Part shown: positions 33,956-41,357 of the stretch, in pieces
Layout of the letters: every line of letters starts with the position of its first letter
Position numbering within the stretch: position 1 is the stretch's first letter
Source: Rhodocyclales bacterium
GTDB lineage: Bacteria; Pseudomonadota; Gammaproteobacteria; Burkholderiales; Rhodocyclaceae
DNA length: 45,675 nucleotides
Assembly (NCBI GenBank): GCA_016235805.1
Contig: JACRIY010000005.1
Span: 1 to 45,675 of the forward strand
Direction of reading: 5' to 3'
Notes under the pieces: model-generated
What the model saw: the letters and a program-made list of their open reading frames with translations, nothing else
What the model was told of the DNA's origin: nothing
The model's database searches: none
Program-made: the position numbers and the translations under genes

Positions 33956-34049
33956 CATATCCCGCAGAGGGATACCGTCTCCGGCGCATAGCCCGGAGAC
34001 ATATCTCACAAAGGGATACCGTCTCCGATGCGGTTGCCCGGAGACATAT
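33956..34049. repeat. two tandem copies of a REP-like palindromic repeat
   Basis: Two units of about 44 and 45 bases share GGGATACCGTCTCCG (33969-33983 and 34013-34027) and CCCGGAGACATAT. In the first, GTCTCCGG (33977-33984) pairs perfectly with CCGGAGAC (33993-34000); in the second, GTCTCCG pairs with CGGAGAC (34039-34045). A third, inverted copy lies at 39189-39217. The elements fill the gap between the divergent WS/DGAT and acyl-CoA-binding protein genes. Confidence 0.75.
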
Positions 34050-34052
34050 AAT
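34047..34052 (+). promoter_or_regulatory. consensus -10 box for the acyl-CoA-binding protein gene
   Basis: A perfect TATAAT lies 47 bases before the ATG at 34099. The expected -35 region falls inside the second palindromic repeat and is poor (TCCGAT at 34024-34029). The last bases of the repeat (CATAT) form the beginning of the -10 box. Confidence 0.45.
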
Positions 34053-34098
34053 ATTCGAAGCCCAATCCGGGCGGCCATTCCTTGACGGTGACGACGAC

Positions 34099-34356
34099 AT
34101 GAGCAAACTGAAGAAGCAGTTCGAGGCGGCGGTGGCTGATTCCAAGAAGCTTCCGGCGAAGCCTTCCAACGATGTGCTGTTGCAGCTTTACGCGCTGTAC
34201 AAGCAGGGCAATGAAGGCGATGTCGAAGGCAAACGCCCCGGCTTCACCGACATGGTCGGGCGCGCCAAGTACGACGCCTGGGCCGCGATCAAGGGCACCT
34301 CGACCGACGATGCGATGAAGCGCTACGTCGAACTGGTGGAATCGCTCAAGGGCTGA
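34099..34356 (+). CDS. acyl-CoA-binding protein (ACBP)
   Basis: An 85-residue ACBP, the usual single-domain size. The ligand-contact residues of bovine ACBP (Y28, Y31, K32, K54, Y73) are all conserved here as Y31, Y34, K35, K57 and Y76, with the marks LYALYKQGNEGD and KYDAWAAIKG. It binds long-chain acyl-CoA with high affinity in the cytoplasm, buffers the pool and delivers it to acyltransferases. ACBP is found in only part of the bacteria. It is divergent from the WS/DGAT gene, sharing a 167-base control region, which suggests joint use for neutral-lipid synthesis (inference). Confidence 0.93.
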   Translation: MSKLKKQFEAAVADSKKLPAKPSNDVLLQLYALYKQGNEGDVEGKRPGFTDMVGRAKYDAWAAIKGTSTDDAMKRYVELVESLKG

Positions 34357-34362
34357 ATTCCG

Positions 34363-34390
34363 GGCGGGCGGTGGTAGTCACCGTCCCGCC
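34363..34390. terminator. bidirectional hairpin between convergent genes
   Basis: GGCGGG-CGGTG (34363-34373), loop GTAGT and CACCG-T-CCCGCC (34379-34390) form an 11-bp stem with one bulged base. It lies just after the ACBP stop and 31 bases from the end of the convergent PHA-system gene, where it can serve both. Confidence 0.6.
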
Positions 34391-34420
34391 AGCGCCGACT
34401 TTTGCCGGTGACCGGATCGT

Positions 34421-34705
34421 CTATTCGACCGGCCCGAAATTCTCGTCGCAGAAGCGGTTGATTTCGTTCTCGATGCGCGGGCCTAGGGCCATCAGCAGGA
34501 AGCCGAGCTTGACGTAAATCTCGACTTCCTTTTTGCCCACCTCGATATGCCCGGCGACACCCATGCGCTGGAAGCGCAGGGTGTCGCCCTCCCACTCGTG
34601 GTCGAGGCCGAATTCCTCGCCGAGTTCCTCGGCGATGCGCTCGGCGCCCTTGCGCGCCTTCTTGAGCGTGGTGTGGTGCGGACGGCAAACCCGGATTTCA
34701 CTCAT
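34421..34705 (-). CDS. polyhydroxyalkanoic acid system family protein
   Basis: A 94-residue small protein of the PHA granule-region family. Its pattern is the N-terminal HHTTLKKARKGAERIAEELGEEFGLDHEWEGDTLRF and the GVAGHIEVGKKEVEIYVKLGFLLMALGPRIENEINRF core, in which a short basic helix is followed by an antiparallel sheet and a C-terminal helix. Family members occur in PHA gene regions; no biochemical role is known to me. It lies 13 bases after the FadD gene on the same strand and is probably co-transcribed. Confidence 0.8.
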   Translation of the reverse strand: MSEIRVCRPHHTTLKKARKGAERIAEELGEEFGLDHEWEGDTLRFQRMGVAGHIEVGKKEVEIYVKLGFLLMALGPRIENEINRFCDENFGPVE

Positions 34706-34718
34706 TGCAGGCCGTCTC

Positions 34719-36383
34719 CTAGGCTTTTTCGTCGCGCAGTTCGCGACGCAGTATCTTGCCGACGTTGGTCTTCGGCAGCTCGTTGCGGAAGGCGATGTGG
34801 CGTGGCACCTTGTAGGCGGTCAGGTTGGCGCGACAGTGTTCGAGCAGCGCCGTCTCGGTCAGGGTCGGGTCCTTCTTCACGACGTAGATCTTCACCGCTT
34901 CTCCGGTCTTCGTGTCCGGCACGCCCACCGCCGCCGATTCCAGCACGCCCGGATGCATCGCCAGCACGTCCTCGATCTCGTTCGGATAGACGTTGAAGCC
35001 GGAGACCAGGATCATGTCCTTCTTGCGGTCGACGATCCTGACGAAGCCGCTTGCCTCGATCACTGCCACGTCGCCGGTGCGCAGGAAGCCGTCGGGCATG
35101 ATGACCTTGGCGGTTTCCTCGGGACGGTTCCAGTAGCCCATCATCACCTGAGGCCCGCGCACGCAGAGTTCGCCGGCCTCGCCCAGGGGCAGGTCTTTGC
35201 CTTCGTCGTCGCGGATCACCACTTCGGTCGACGAGATCGGCATGCCGATGCTGCCGTTGTATTGTTCGAGGTCGACCGGGTTGATGGTTGCGGCGGGCGA
35301 GGTTTCGGTCAGGCCGTAGGCTTCGAGCAGCGTGGTGCCGGTGATCTCCTTCCAGCGCTCGGCCACGGCGCGCTGCACCGCCATGCCGCCGCCCAGCGTC
35401 AGGCGCAACTGGGAAAGGTCGATATTGGCGAAATCAGGATTGTTCACCATGGCATTGAACAGCGTATTGACGCCGGTGATGGTGGTGAACGGGTACTTGC
35501 CGATCTCCTTGATGAAGCCTGGAATGTCGCGCGGATTGGTGATCAGGACGTTGGTGGCGCCGATCTTGAAAAAGGTCAGGCAGTTCGCCGTCAGCGCGAA
35601 GATGTGGTACAGCGGCAGCGCGGTGATGATGATTTCATGGTCGCGCAGGAAGGGCTTGATCCAGGCATGGGCCTGCTGCAGGTTGGCGATGATGTTGCGG
35701 TGGGTCAGCATCGCGCCCTTGGATACGCCGGTGGTGCCGCCGGTGTATTGCAGGAAAGCGAGGTCCTCGTGCCCCACGTCGACCGGCTTGAGCGGATAGC
35801 GGCCGCCCTCGATCAGCGCATCGCGCAGTTCGATGGCATTGGCGATGCTCCAGGCTGGCACCATCTTTTTGACGTGCTTCACCACCAGGTTGACGATCAT
35901 GCGCTTGGGGAAATCGAGCATGTCGCCCAGCTGGGTGACGATCACGTGCTTCACCGGCGTGCGCGTGACCACGTTCTCCAGCACCTTGGCAAAGTTCTCG
36001 ACGATGACGATCGCCTCGGCGCCGGAATCCTTCAGCTGGTGCTCGAGTTCGCGCTCGGTATACAGCGGGTTGCAGTTCACCACCGTGTAGCCGGCGCGCA
36101 GCGCGCCGTAGAGGCAGATCGGGTACTGCAGCAGGTTGGGCATCATCAGCGCGATGCGCGCGCCCCTGGGCAGCTTGAGCACGGACTGGCAATAAGAGCC
36201 GAACGCCGCAGAGAGCTTTTCCAGCTCGGCGTAGGTGATCGCCTTGTCCATGTTGATGTAGGCCTTGCGCGGCCCATAGAGCTTGACGCTCTTTTCGAAC
36301 AGGTCGCCGATCGAGCGGAATTCGTTGAGGTCGATTTCGGCCGGCACGCCGGCCGGATAGTGCTTGAGCCAGATCTTTTCCAT
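34719..36383 (-). CDS. long-chain fatty-acid-CoA ligase (FadD-like)
   Basis: A 554-residue adenylate-forming enzyme. The phosphate-binding motif is [17 protein letters not shown]5 is [10 protein letters not shown], the A7/A8 region is [39 protein letters not shown] and the A10 lysine is in [14 protein letters not shown]. The N-terminus [17 protein letters not shown] is typical of FadD. It activates free fatty acids to acyl-CoA at the inner membrane. AAGGAGG precedes the start. With the lipase gene upstream (76 bases) and the PHA-system gene downstream it forms a minus-strand operon that would re-activate acids released from storage lipid (inference). Confidence 0.92.
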   Translation of the reverse strand: MEKIWLKHYPAGVPAEIDLNEFRSIGDLFEKSVKLYGPRKAYINMDKAITYAELEKLSAAFGSYCQSVLKLPRGARIALMMPNLLQYPICLYGALRAGYTVVNCNPLYTERELEHQLKDSGAEAIVIVENFAKVLENVVTRTPVKHVIVTQLGDMLDFPKRMIVNLVVKHVKKMVPAWSIANAIELRDALIEGGRYPLKPVDVGHEDLAFLQYTGGTTGVSKGAMLTHRNIIANLQQAHAWIKPFLRDHEIIITALPLYHIFALTANCLTFFKIGATNVLITNPRDIPGFIKEIGKYPFTTITGVNTLFNAMVNNPDFANIDLSQLRLTLGGGMAVQRAVAERWKEITGTTLLEAYGLTETSPAATINPVDLEQYNGSIGMPISSTEVVIRDDEGKDLPLGEAGELCVRGPQVMMGYWNRPEETAKVIMPDGFLRTGDVAVIEASGFVRIVDRKKDMILVSGFNVYPNEIEDVLAMHPGVLESAAVGVPDTKTGEAVKIYVVKKDPTLTETALLEHCRANLTAYKVPRHIAFRNELPKTNVGKILRRELRDEKA

Positions 36384-36459
36384 GGTGGATGCCTCCTTGA
36401 GTTTTTCTTATTCTAATCACATTGGAGCGGGCCGAATCTCCTCCTGCGCGGCCCCGGAG

Positions 36460-37707
36460 TCAGCAAAGCCAGCGGCGCAATTGCTCCGCCACGGCCGGGT
36501 TGCCGAGCAGGTCCATGTGGTTCATGCCGTAGCCGATCCAGCGTCGCGATTCCGGAAAATCGAGGCGGCCGCGCTTGACGGTTCCTTCGCCGAGGGCGCT
36601 TTTCAGCGGCACCAGGCCGTCACCCAGCAGCGGCTCCGCGACATGGCCCGCAGCCTTGGCGAGGGCCATTCCCATCGCATGGCATTGCACGCCGGCGGGC
36701 AAGGGGACCAGGCGCGGCGCGCGGCCACGGGCGAAGCGGTCGCCGTGTTGCCAGTCTGCGTCGAGGATGCTGCCGTGGCGCAGGTCGGTGATCCCGGCGC
36801 TGCGTATCTTGCCAAGGCGGGTCAGGGCGGCGGTATAGGGACTGATGCCGAGAATCACGTCGATCCAGTTGCCGCCGCGCTCCAGCGGCGCGCCGAGGTG
36901 TGGCGTGCCGAGGAAAACGATCTGGCGCAGGTAGCCGAGCCAGACCTGACCGGATTCTTCGGCATGGTGGCAGGCGCTGCGGGCGACCAGTCCACCCATG
37001 CTGTGGCCGACGATGACCAGCTTTTCGATCGGGACGGGCCAGGACTTGACCAGGTCCTCGAGCAGCACCGAGAGCGCCCGGCCATTGGTCGAAACATGCT
37101 GGCCGCTGTTGTAGTGCAGGTAGATCGGCGTATAGCCGCCGGCCGCGGCCAGCTCCGCGCCGTGGTCGTAGCCGTCGCGTCGCCACTGGCGGTCGTTCAT
37201 GCACAGGCCATGCGCCAGCAGCAGGATCTTTCCGGTTGCGGCCGGAAGGGCCGCCGCCAGTTCCTTGCGTTCGAGTGGCAGGGGCTTGCCGTCGCGGCGC
37301 AGGCGCATTCCGATGGCCAGCGGATTGTTGCTGGCGGCCAGGTGGTCGCCCAGCACGCCGTTGAGCGCGGCGAGCACCGCCTCGCGCAGGGCGGAGGATT
37401 CCGTCGGAGCGCCGTCGATCAGAGGCAGCAGCTGCCCGAGCAGGGCGTCGATGCCGTTCCCGACCAGGCGCGTGCAGCCCTGGATGCTGCGATAGACCAG
37501 GCCGGTGATGCCGCGTGGCGGCTCCGCGGAGAACTGCCCGAGCGGCCCGGGTATGCGGGCGATGTTGTGGTGCATGCTCGCCACCAGCCGTGTCAGGCCG
37601 AGCGTTGCGTCCACCGCGAGGCGGCTGGCGCCACGGACATCGCCGGGGCGGATATGCGTCTTGCGCGACGGCGCCGCATCCGGCCTGCGGGCTTCGGGTC
37701 TGGCCAT
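36460..37707 (-). CDS. alpha/beta hydrolase, lipase-like
   Basis: A 415-residue protein. Residues 1-about 155 are a helical N-terminal region; the hydrolase domain starts at KILLLAHGLCMNDRQW (about 160), with the nucleophile S236 in VGHSMGGLVARS and the likely catalytic His near the C-terminus in GYGMNHMDLLG. The GTPHLGAPLERGG stretch (about 267-280) is typical of triacylglycerol lipases and PHA/lipid esterases. No clear signal peptide is seen, so it is probably intracellular and could act on storage lipid. It lies upstream of the FadD gene on the same strand and is divergent from the BtuF-like gene. Confidence 0.82.
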   Translation of the reverse strand: MARPEARRPDAAPSRKTHIRPGDVRGASRLAVDATLGLTRLVASMHHNIARIPGPLGQFSAEPPRGITGLVYRSIQGCTRLVGNGIDALLGQLLPLIDGAPTESSALREAVLAALNGVLGDHLAASNNPLAIGMRLRRDGKPLPLERKELAAALPAATGKILLLAHGLCMNDRQWRRDGYDHGAELAAAGGYTPIYLHYNSGQHVSTNGRALSVLLEDLVKSWPVPIEKLVIVGHSMGGLVARSACHHAEESGQVWLGYLRQIVFLGTPHLGAPLERGGNWIDVILGISPYTAALTRLGKIRSAGITDLRHGSILDADWQHGDRFARGRAPRLVPLPAGVQCHAMGMALAKAAGHVAEPLLGDGLVPLKSALGEGTVKRGRLDFPESRRWIGYGMNHMDLLGNPAVAEQLRRWLC

Positions 37708-37812
37708 CGCTAGAATGCGAAGTCTTTCATCGATCGATTATCCCATGGCTACTGTCGTGTTCCGGACTTCCTTGCAGGCAGCGTTGGCCGCTGGCGCGGC
37801 GTGCCGGCGGGA

Positions 37813-38724
37813 ATGCGGCCGATGATGCGCCTGTGCCTGTTGTTGTTGGCGTTTTGCTGCCTGCCGGCACGCGGCGAGGTCGTGCTCACCGACGTGGGCG
37901 GCGCACGCATCCGGCTCGCCGCGCCGGCGCAGCGCATCGTCAGCCTGTCACCCCACATCACGGAACTTCTTTTCGCCGCCGGCGCCGGCAGCCGCGTGGT
38001 GGGCAATGTCGAGTACGGCGACCATCCGCCCGAGGCCAGGGCCATCCCCAAGGTGGGCGCCTACTCCCGGCTCGACCTCGAAGCCATCGTCGCGTTGCGT
38101 CCGGACCTGGTGCTCGGTTGGCAAAGCGGCACCTCGCAGGCGGCGGTGAACCGCTTGCGCGCCATGGGCTTGTCGGTGTTCATGATCGAAACCCACCGCA
38201 TCGCCGACATTGCCGTCGAACTGGAGCGGCTCGGCAGGCTGGCCGGCACCGAGGCGGCGGCGGGTGCGGCGGCGGCGGCATTCCGCCAGCGCCATGCCCG
38301 GCTGGCGGAACGCTACAGCCAGCGGCCGCCGGTCACGGTGTTCTACCAGATATGGAAGCAACCGCTGATGACGGTCAATCGCGAGCAGATGATCAGCGAC
38401 GCGATACTCCTCTGCGGCGGCAGCAACGTGTTCGCGCAACTGGCGACGCTGGCGCCCACCGTGAGTGTCGAAGCGGTGATCGCCGCCAACCCGGAAGCCA
38501 TCGTTGCCAGCGGCATGGACGCGGCCCGGCCGGAATGGCTGGACGACTGGCGTCGCTGGCACACCTTGCAGGCCGTGACGAAGGACAACCTGTATTTCGT
38601 GCCGCCGGAGCTGATCCAGCGCCATACGCCACGCATCCTCGATGGCGCCGAACGGCTCTGCGAGCAGCTTGAATTGGCGCGCGGCAAGCGTGCCGCGCCG
38701 CCGCGCCCGGCAGCCGGCAGGTAA
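37813..38724 (+). CDS. btuF: cobalamin-binding periplasmic protein, BtuF-like
   Basis: A 303-residue periplasmic binding protein of the helical-backbone (type 3) class. An N-terminal signal peptide of about 20 residues (LCLLLLAFCCLPARG) is followed by RIVSLSPHITELLFAAGAGSRVVG, the BtuF start, and LRPDLVLGW. It would deliver vitamin B12 to the BtuCD permease encoded at 40575-42355. The exact start is uncertain: ATGs at 37813, 37822 and 37825 are all in frame, and none has a strong ribosome-binding site. It is separated from the other btu genes and has no visible riboswitch of its own. Some homologues bind haem or siderophores, but the pairing with riboswitch-controlled genes favours cobalamin. 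Confidence 0.8.
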   Translation: MRPMMRLCLLLLAFCCLPARGEVVLTDVGGARIRLAAPAQRIVSLSPHITELLFAAGAGSRVVGNVEYGDHPPEARAIPKVGAYSRLDLEAIVALRPDLVLGWQSGTSQAAVNRLRAMGLSVFMIETHRIADIAVELERLGRLAGTEAAAGAAAAAFRQRHARLAERYSQRPPVTVFYQIWKQPLMTVNREQMISDAILLCGGSNVFAQLATLAPTVSVEAVIAANPEAIVASGMDAARPEWLDDWRRWHTLQAVTKDNLYFVPPELIQRHTPRILDGAERLCEQLELARGKRAAPPRPAAGR

Positions 38725-38767
38725 TATACGCAGCGCATTGCCGAAGGAACTGCCTGGGGAGCCAACG

Positions 38768-39181
38768 ATGTCCGCTTTTCACTATGCGTTTGCGATCACC
38801 GACATCGCGCGGGCGCGTGAATTCTATGTCGGTCGGCTGGGTTGCACCGAGGGCCGCAGCACCTCGCACTGGATCGACTTCGAGCTGTTCGGACACCAGC
38901 TTTCGGCGCACCTCGGCCTGCCGGCGTGTGCCGGCGGCGAGGGCATGGTCGACGGGCACGCGGTGCCGATTCCGCATTTCGGCGTGATCCTGCCGCTGGA
39001 CGAGTTCTGGGCCTTCGCCGAGCGCCTGCGTGCCGCAGGCATCCGCTTCGTGATGGAACCTTCGATGCGCTTCGCCGGCAAGCCGGGGGAACAGGCCACC
39101 ATGTTCTTCCTCGATCCGGACGGCAATGCGCTGGAGTTCAAGGCCTTCGTGCGGCCCGACGAGGTCTTCGCCCAGCATTGA
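38768..39181 (+). CDS. VOC-family (glyoxalase-like) protein
   Basis: A 137-residue VOC protein. Residues begin FHYAFAITDIARAREFYVGRLG and end MFFLDPDGNALEFKAF, the conserved edges of the two halves. In between are HLGLPACAGGEGMVDGHAVPIPHFGVIL and the EPSMRFAGKPGEQATMFF stretch found in dioxygenase-like members. The likely metal ligands are His5, the histidine in PHFGVIL and the glutamate of ALEF. No substrate can be named. It lies 43 bases after btuF and may share its transcript. Its stop is followed by a copy of the palindromic repeat. Confidence 0.82.
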   Translation: MSAFHYAFAITDIARAREFYVGRLGCTEGRSTSHWIDFELFGHQLSAHLGLPACAGGEGMVDGHAVPIPHFGVILPLDEFWAFAERLRAAGIRFVMEPSMRFAGKPGEQATMFFLDPDGNALEFKAFVRPDEVFAQH

Positions 39182-39188
39182 AAGTTTT

Positions 39189-39217
39189 GTCCCCGGCAAT
39201 GCCGGAGACGGTATCCC
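39189..39217. repeat. third copy of the REP-like palindromic repeat, inverted
   Basis: GTCCCCGGC-AAT-GCCGGAGAC (39189-39209) is a near-perfect hairpin followed by GGTATCCC. CCGGAGACGGTATCCC (39202-39217) is the exact reverse complement of the 16-base core at 33969-33984. It lies between the stops of two convergent genes, where it could act as a terminator. Confidence 0.7.
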
Positions 39218-39251
39218 TTGCGGGCGGCGCCGGCGACACGGCGGCCGGGCG

Positions 39252-39989
39252 CTATTCCGTCGCGGTTCGGGCGCGTTTCGGCGCGCGCTGCGCTTCGCGT
39301 CCACGAAATGCCATGGCCATTTCGAAGGCGGCGCGGGTGAAGGTCAGGACCTCGGCAAACTCGGCATCGCTCAACTTGCGCGCCTCGTCGTCGCCGCGGT
39401 AGATGTTGGCGAATTCGCGTTCGCGCGCCGACTGGATCAGCAGCTTGCCGACGCCGAGGTTCTCCAGGCTGCGCCACAGGTCGGGATTGGAGGCGCGGGT
39501 GAACTTCATGACGAAGTCGATCGGATCGTTGCGCCCGAGGACCGCGGCCAGGCGCAGGACCAGCTCGAAGGGCACGGCGATGCGGCCGTTCTCCCAGGCT
39601 TCAATCAGCGACGGGTCCTTGAGGTTGATCGCGGCGCCGACTTCGGTGATGGTCAGTCCGGCGGCCTTGCGCATGCGCTTGAGCGCGGCGCCGGTACGGG
39701 TCCAGACACCGGGTTCGGACAGGCCGGGCAGCATCGCCTTGAGCACGTCGGCGGCAGCCTCCATCGGTTTGCCGCGGCCCAGCGCGCGCGCCACGTCGGC
39801 CGCGGTCTTCAGCGTCGAAGCGGCGCCCACCGTCGCGGCGCCGGCGTCGAGCACCTTGCCGGCCATGCTGCGCATCTGCTCGACCAGGCCGGATTCGCTC
39901 GGCAGGGCGGTCATTGCGCCCTGTGTCGGCGCCTTCTTCGCCGTTGCCCTGCGCCGCGGCGTGGCGGCGGTGCTGGCCTTTCCCTTCAC
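39252..39989 (-). CDS. helix-turn-helix (XRE-type) domain protein
   Basis: A 245-residue protein. The first about 25 residues are Lys/Arg/Ala-rich (RRRATAKKAPTQG). A helical region follows, and a helix-turn-helix of the Cro/C1 type lies at about residues 98-150 (ALKRMRKAAGLTITEVGAAI, then LIEAWENGRIAVPFELVLRLAAVLG). The C-terminal part (about 155-245) is helical. It likely binds DNA. It ends convergent to the VOC gene and begins 12 bases after dksA on the same strand, so it may be co-transcribed with dksA. Target genes unknown. Confidence 0.78.
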   Translation of the reverse strand: MKGKASTAATPRRRATAKKAPTQGAMTALPSESGLVEQMRSMAGKVLDAGAATVGAASTLKTAADVARALGRGKPMEAAADVLKAMLPGLSEPGVWTRTGAALKRMRKAAGLTITEVGAAINLKDPSLIEAWENGRIAVPFELVLRLAAVLGRNDPIDFVMKFTRASNPDLWRSLENLGVGKLLIQSAREREFANIYRGDDEARKLSDAEFAEVLTFTRAAFEMAMAFRGREAQRAPKRARTATE

Positions 39990-40001
39990 GGCCTGGCCCG
40001 C

Positions 40002-40424
40002 TTACTTGCCCTGGATGCGCTGCCGCGATTCATGGCGCTCCTGCGCCTCGATCGAATACACGGTGGTCGGACGCGCCAGCAGGCGGCGCAGGCCGATCGG
40101 GTCCCCGGTTTCCTCGCAGAAGCCGTAGGAGCCGTCATCGATGCGACGCAGGGCGGCCTCGACGCGCGGCAACATCTTGCGTTCGCGGTCGCGAATGCGC
40201 AGTTCGATGGAATTTTCCTCTTCGATCGTGGCGCGATCGTTGGGGTCGGCCTCGGCTTCGCCATCGCGCAGGTGGTCGATGGTCATCGAGGCGTTGTCGA
40301 TCAGGTCCTGGCGCTGCTTGCGCAGCAGGTCGCGAAAGAAGTCGAGTTGCTCCGCGTTCATGTAGGCCTTGGCGGGCATGGCCAGCAGGGCCTTTTCGGT
40401 CATTGGTTTGAGTGTGGTTGGCAT
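40002..40424 (-). CDS. dksA: RNA polymerase-binding transcription factor DksA, zinc-independent type
   Basis: A 140-residue DksA. The coiled-coil tip motif DPNDRATIEEE has D60, D63 and A65, equivalent to D71, D74 and A76 of E. coli DksA, so it should act with ppGpp in the secondary channel of RNA polymerase. The four zinc cysteines of E. coli (C114, C117, C135, C138) are C103, T106, S124 and A127 here, so zinc cannot be bound in the usual way. This variant is common in alpha- and some beta/gammaproteobacteria, where it works without zinc. A promoter-like pair lies at 40473-40501. Confidence 0.93.
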   Translation of the reverse strand: MPTTLKPMTEKALLAMPAKAYMNAEQLDFFRDLLRKQRQDLIDNASMTIDHLRDGEAEADPNDRATIEEENSIELRIRDRERKMLPRVEAALRRIDDGSYGFCEETGDPIGLRRLLARPTTVYSIEAQERHESRQRIQGK

Positions 40425-40472
40425 CGCAAGTATCCCTGTTTCTCCGTACGGTCCAGAGTGGCCGATGCCGCT

Positions 40473-40501
40473 ACTCTATCGAAAGACTCGCCGGCCGTCA
40501 G
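40473..40501 (-). promoter_or_regulatory. possible sigma70 promoter of dksA
   Basis: On the minus strand CTGACG (40501-40496) and TAGAGT (40478-40473) are separated by 17 bases, each with four of six consensus matches. The -10 box is about 49 bases upstream of the dksA ATG. The 150-base gap shows no other structure. Confidence 0.35.
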
Positions 40502-40574
40502 GGGAATCTTGGTTGCCTCGACTTTATGCCGGAAAGGCGGCGGATGGCCAAGCTCGCGGCGGTTGCCGGCGATG

Positions 40575-41357
40575 TCAGGCGGGAACGAACCAGCGCTGGC
40601 CATCGACACCGATTTCGCGCAACGGATGCCCGTAAAGCCGGGTCAGGTTGGTCGTGGTGATTACCGTGTCGGCGGGTCCGGCCAGCCACTCGCCATCGCC
40701 GAACAGCAGCAGCACCCTGCTGCAGTAGCGAGCCGCGAAGCCCGGATCGTGCAGTACGGCGACCACGGCGGCGCCGGCCCGCGCACGGCGCGCGAACAGC
40801 TCCATGACGGCGACCTGGTGCGACAGGTCGAGGTGTGTCAGCGGCTCGTCGAGCAGGAACAGTGCCGGCTGCTGGGCCAGCAGTTGCGCCACTGCCAGCC
40901 GCTGGCGCTCGCCGCCGGACAACGTCTGCACGTCGCGCTCGGCACAGTCGGCCAGGTCGACCTCACCCAGCGCGGCGGCAGCGATGTCGCGGTCGGCAAG
41001 GGATTCCCAGTCCCAGCGCCCGAGGTGCGGATGGCGGCCGACCAGCGCGGTTTCCATCACGGTGGACGCGAAGGGATCGAGCTGGTGCTGCGCCAGGTAG
41101 CCGCGTACCCGCGCCAGGGCCCGTGCGTGGCGTCCTGCGGCGGCATCGGGCAGGGCATGGCCGCCAAGCTGCAGGATGCCGTGATCCTGCCGGTGCAGGC
41201 CGGCAAGGGTGTTGAGCAGCGTCGACTTGCCGGCGCCGTTGCGGCCGAGGATCGCCCATGTTTCGCCGGCATCGACAGCCCATGTCAGGTCACGACAGAC
41301 GGCATGGCCGGCGATGCTGACCGACAGGGCCTCCGCGCGCAGCAATGGCGGGCTCAT
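40575..41357 (-). CDS. btuD: cobalamin ABC transporter ATP-binding protein, BtuD-like
   Basis: A 260-residue ABC ATPase of the iron-siderophore/B12 class. Walker A is GRNGAGKST, the Q-loop region GYLAQHQLDPF, signature LSGGERQR and Walker B LFLLDEPLTHLD; the switch His is in AVLHDPG. It energises the permease encoded next to it, with which it overlaps by 4 bases. The upstream riboswitch ties the set to cobalamin rather than to siderophores. BtuF, the binding protein, is encoded apart at 37813. Confidence 0.86.
   Translation of the reverse strand: MSPPLLRAEALSVSIAGHAVCRDLTWAVDAGETWAILGRNGAGKSTLLNTLAGLHRQDHGILQLGGHALPDAAAGRHARALARVRGYLAQHQLDPFASTVMETALVGRHPHLGRWDWESLADRDIAAAALGEVDLADCAERDVQTLSGGERQRLAVAQLLAQQPALFLLDEPLTHLDLSHQVAVMELFARRARAGAAVVAVLHDPGFAARYCSRVLLLFGDGEWLAGPADTVITTTNLTRLYGHPLREIGVDGQRWFVPA

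Noticed and set aside
33932..34078. N-terminal extension of WS/DGAT by 49 residues
   Set aside because: These codons are the palindromic repeats read through; the family start MSAVDTAWLRM and a ribosome-binding site support 33931.
34533..36416. Plus-strand open frame of 627 codons opposite the FadD gene
   Set aside because: The minus-strand frame has all adenylate-forming enzyme motifs; the plus frame is its antisense shadow with His/Asp/Val-rich low-information sequence.
37745..37825. A 26-codon frame whose stop overlaps an ATG of btuF, possible leader peptide
   Set aside because: No ribosome-binding site is seen, and the peptide shows no regulatory codon pattern; the overlap is likely chance.
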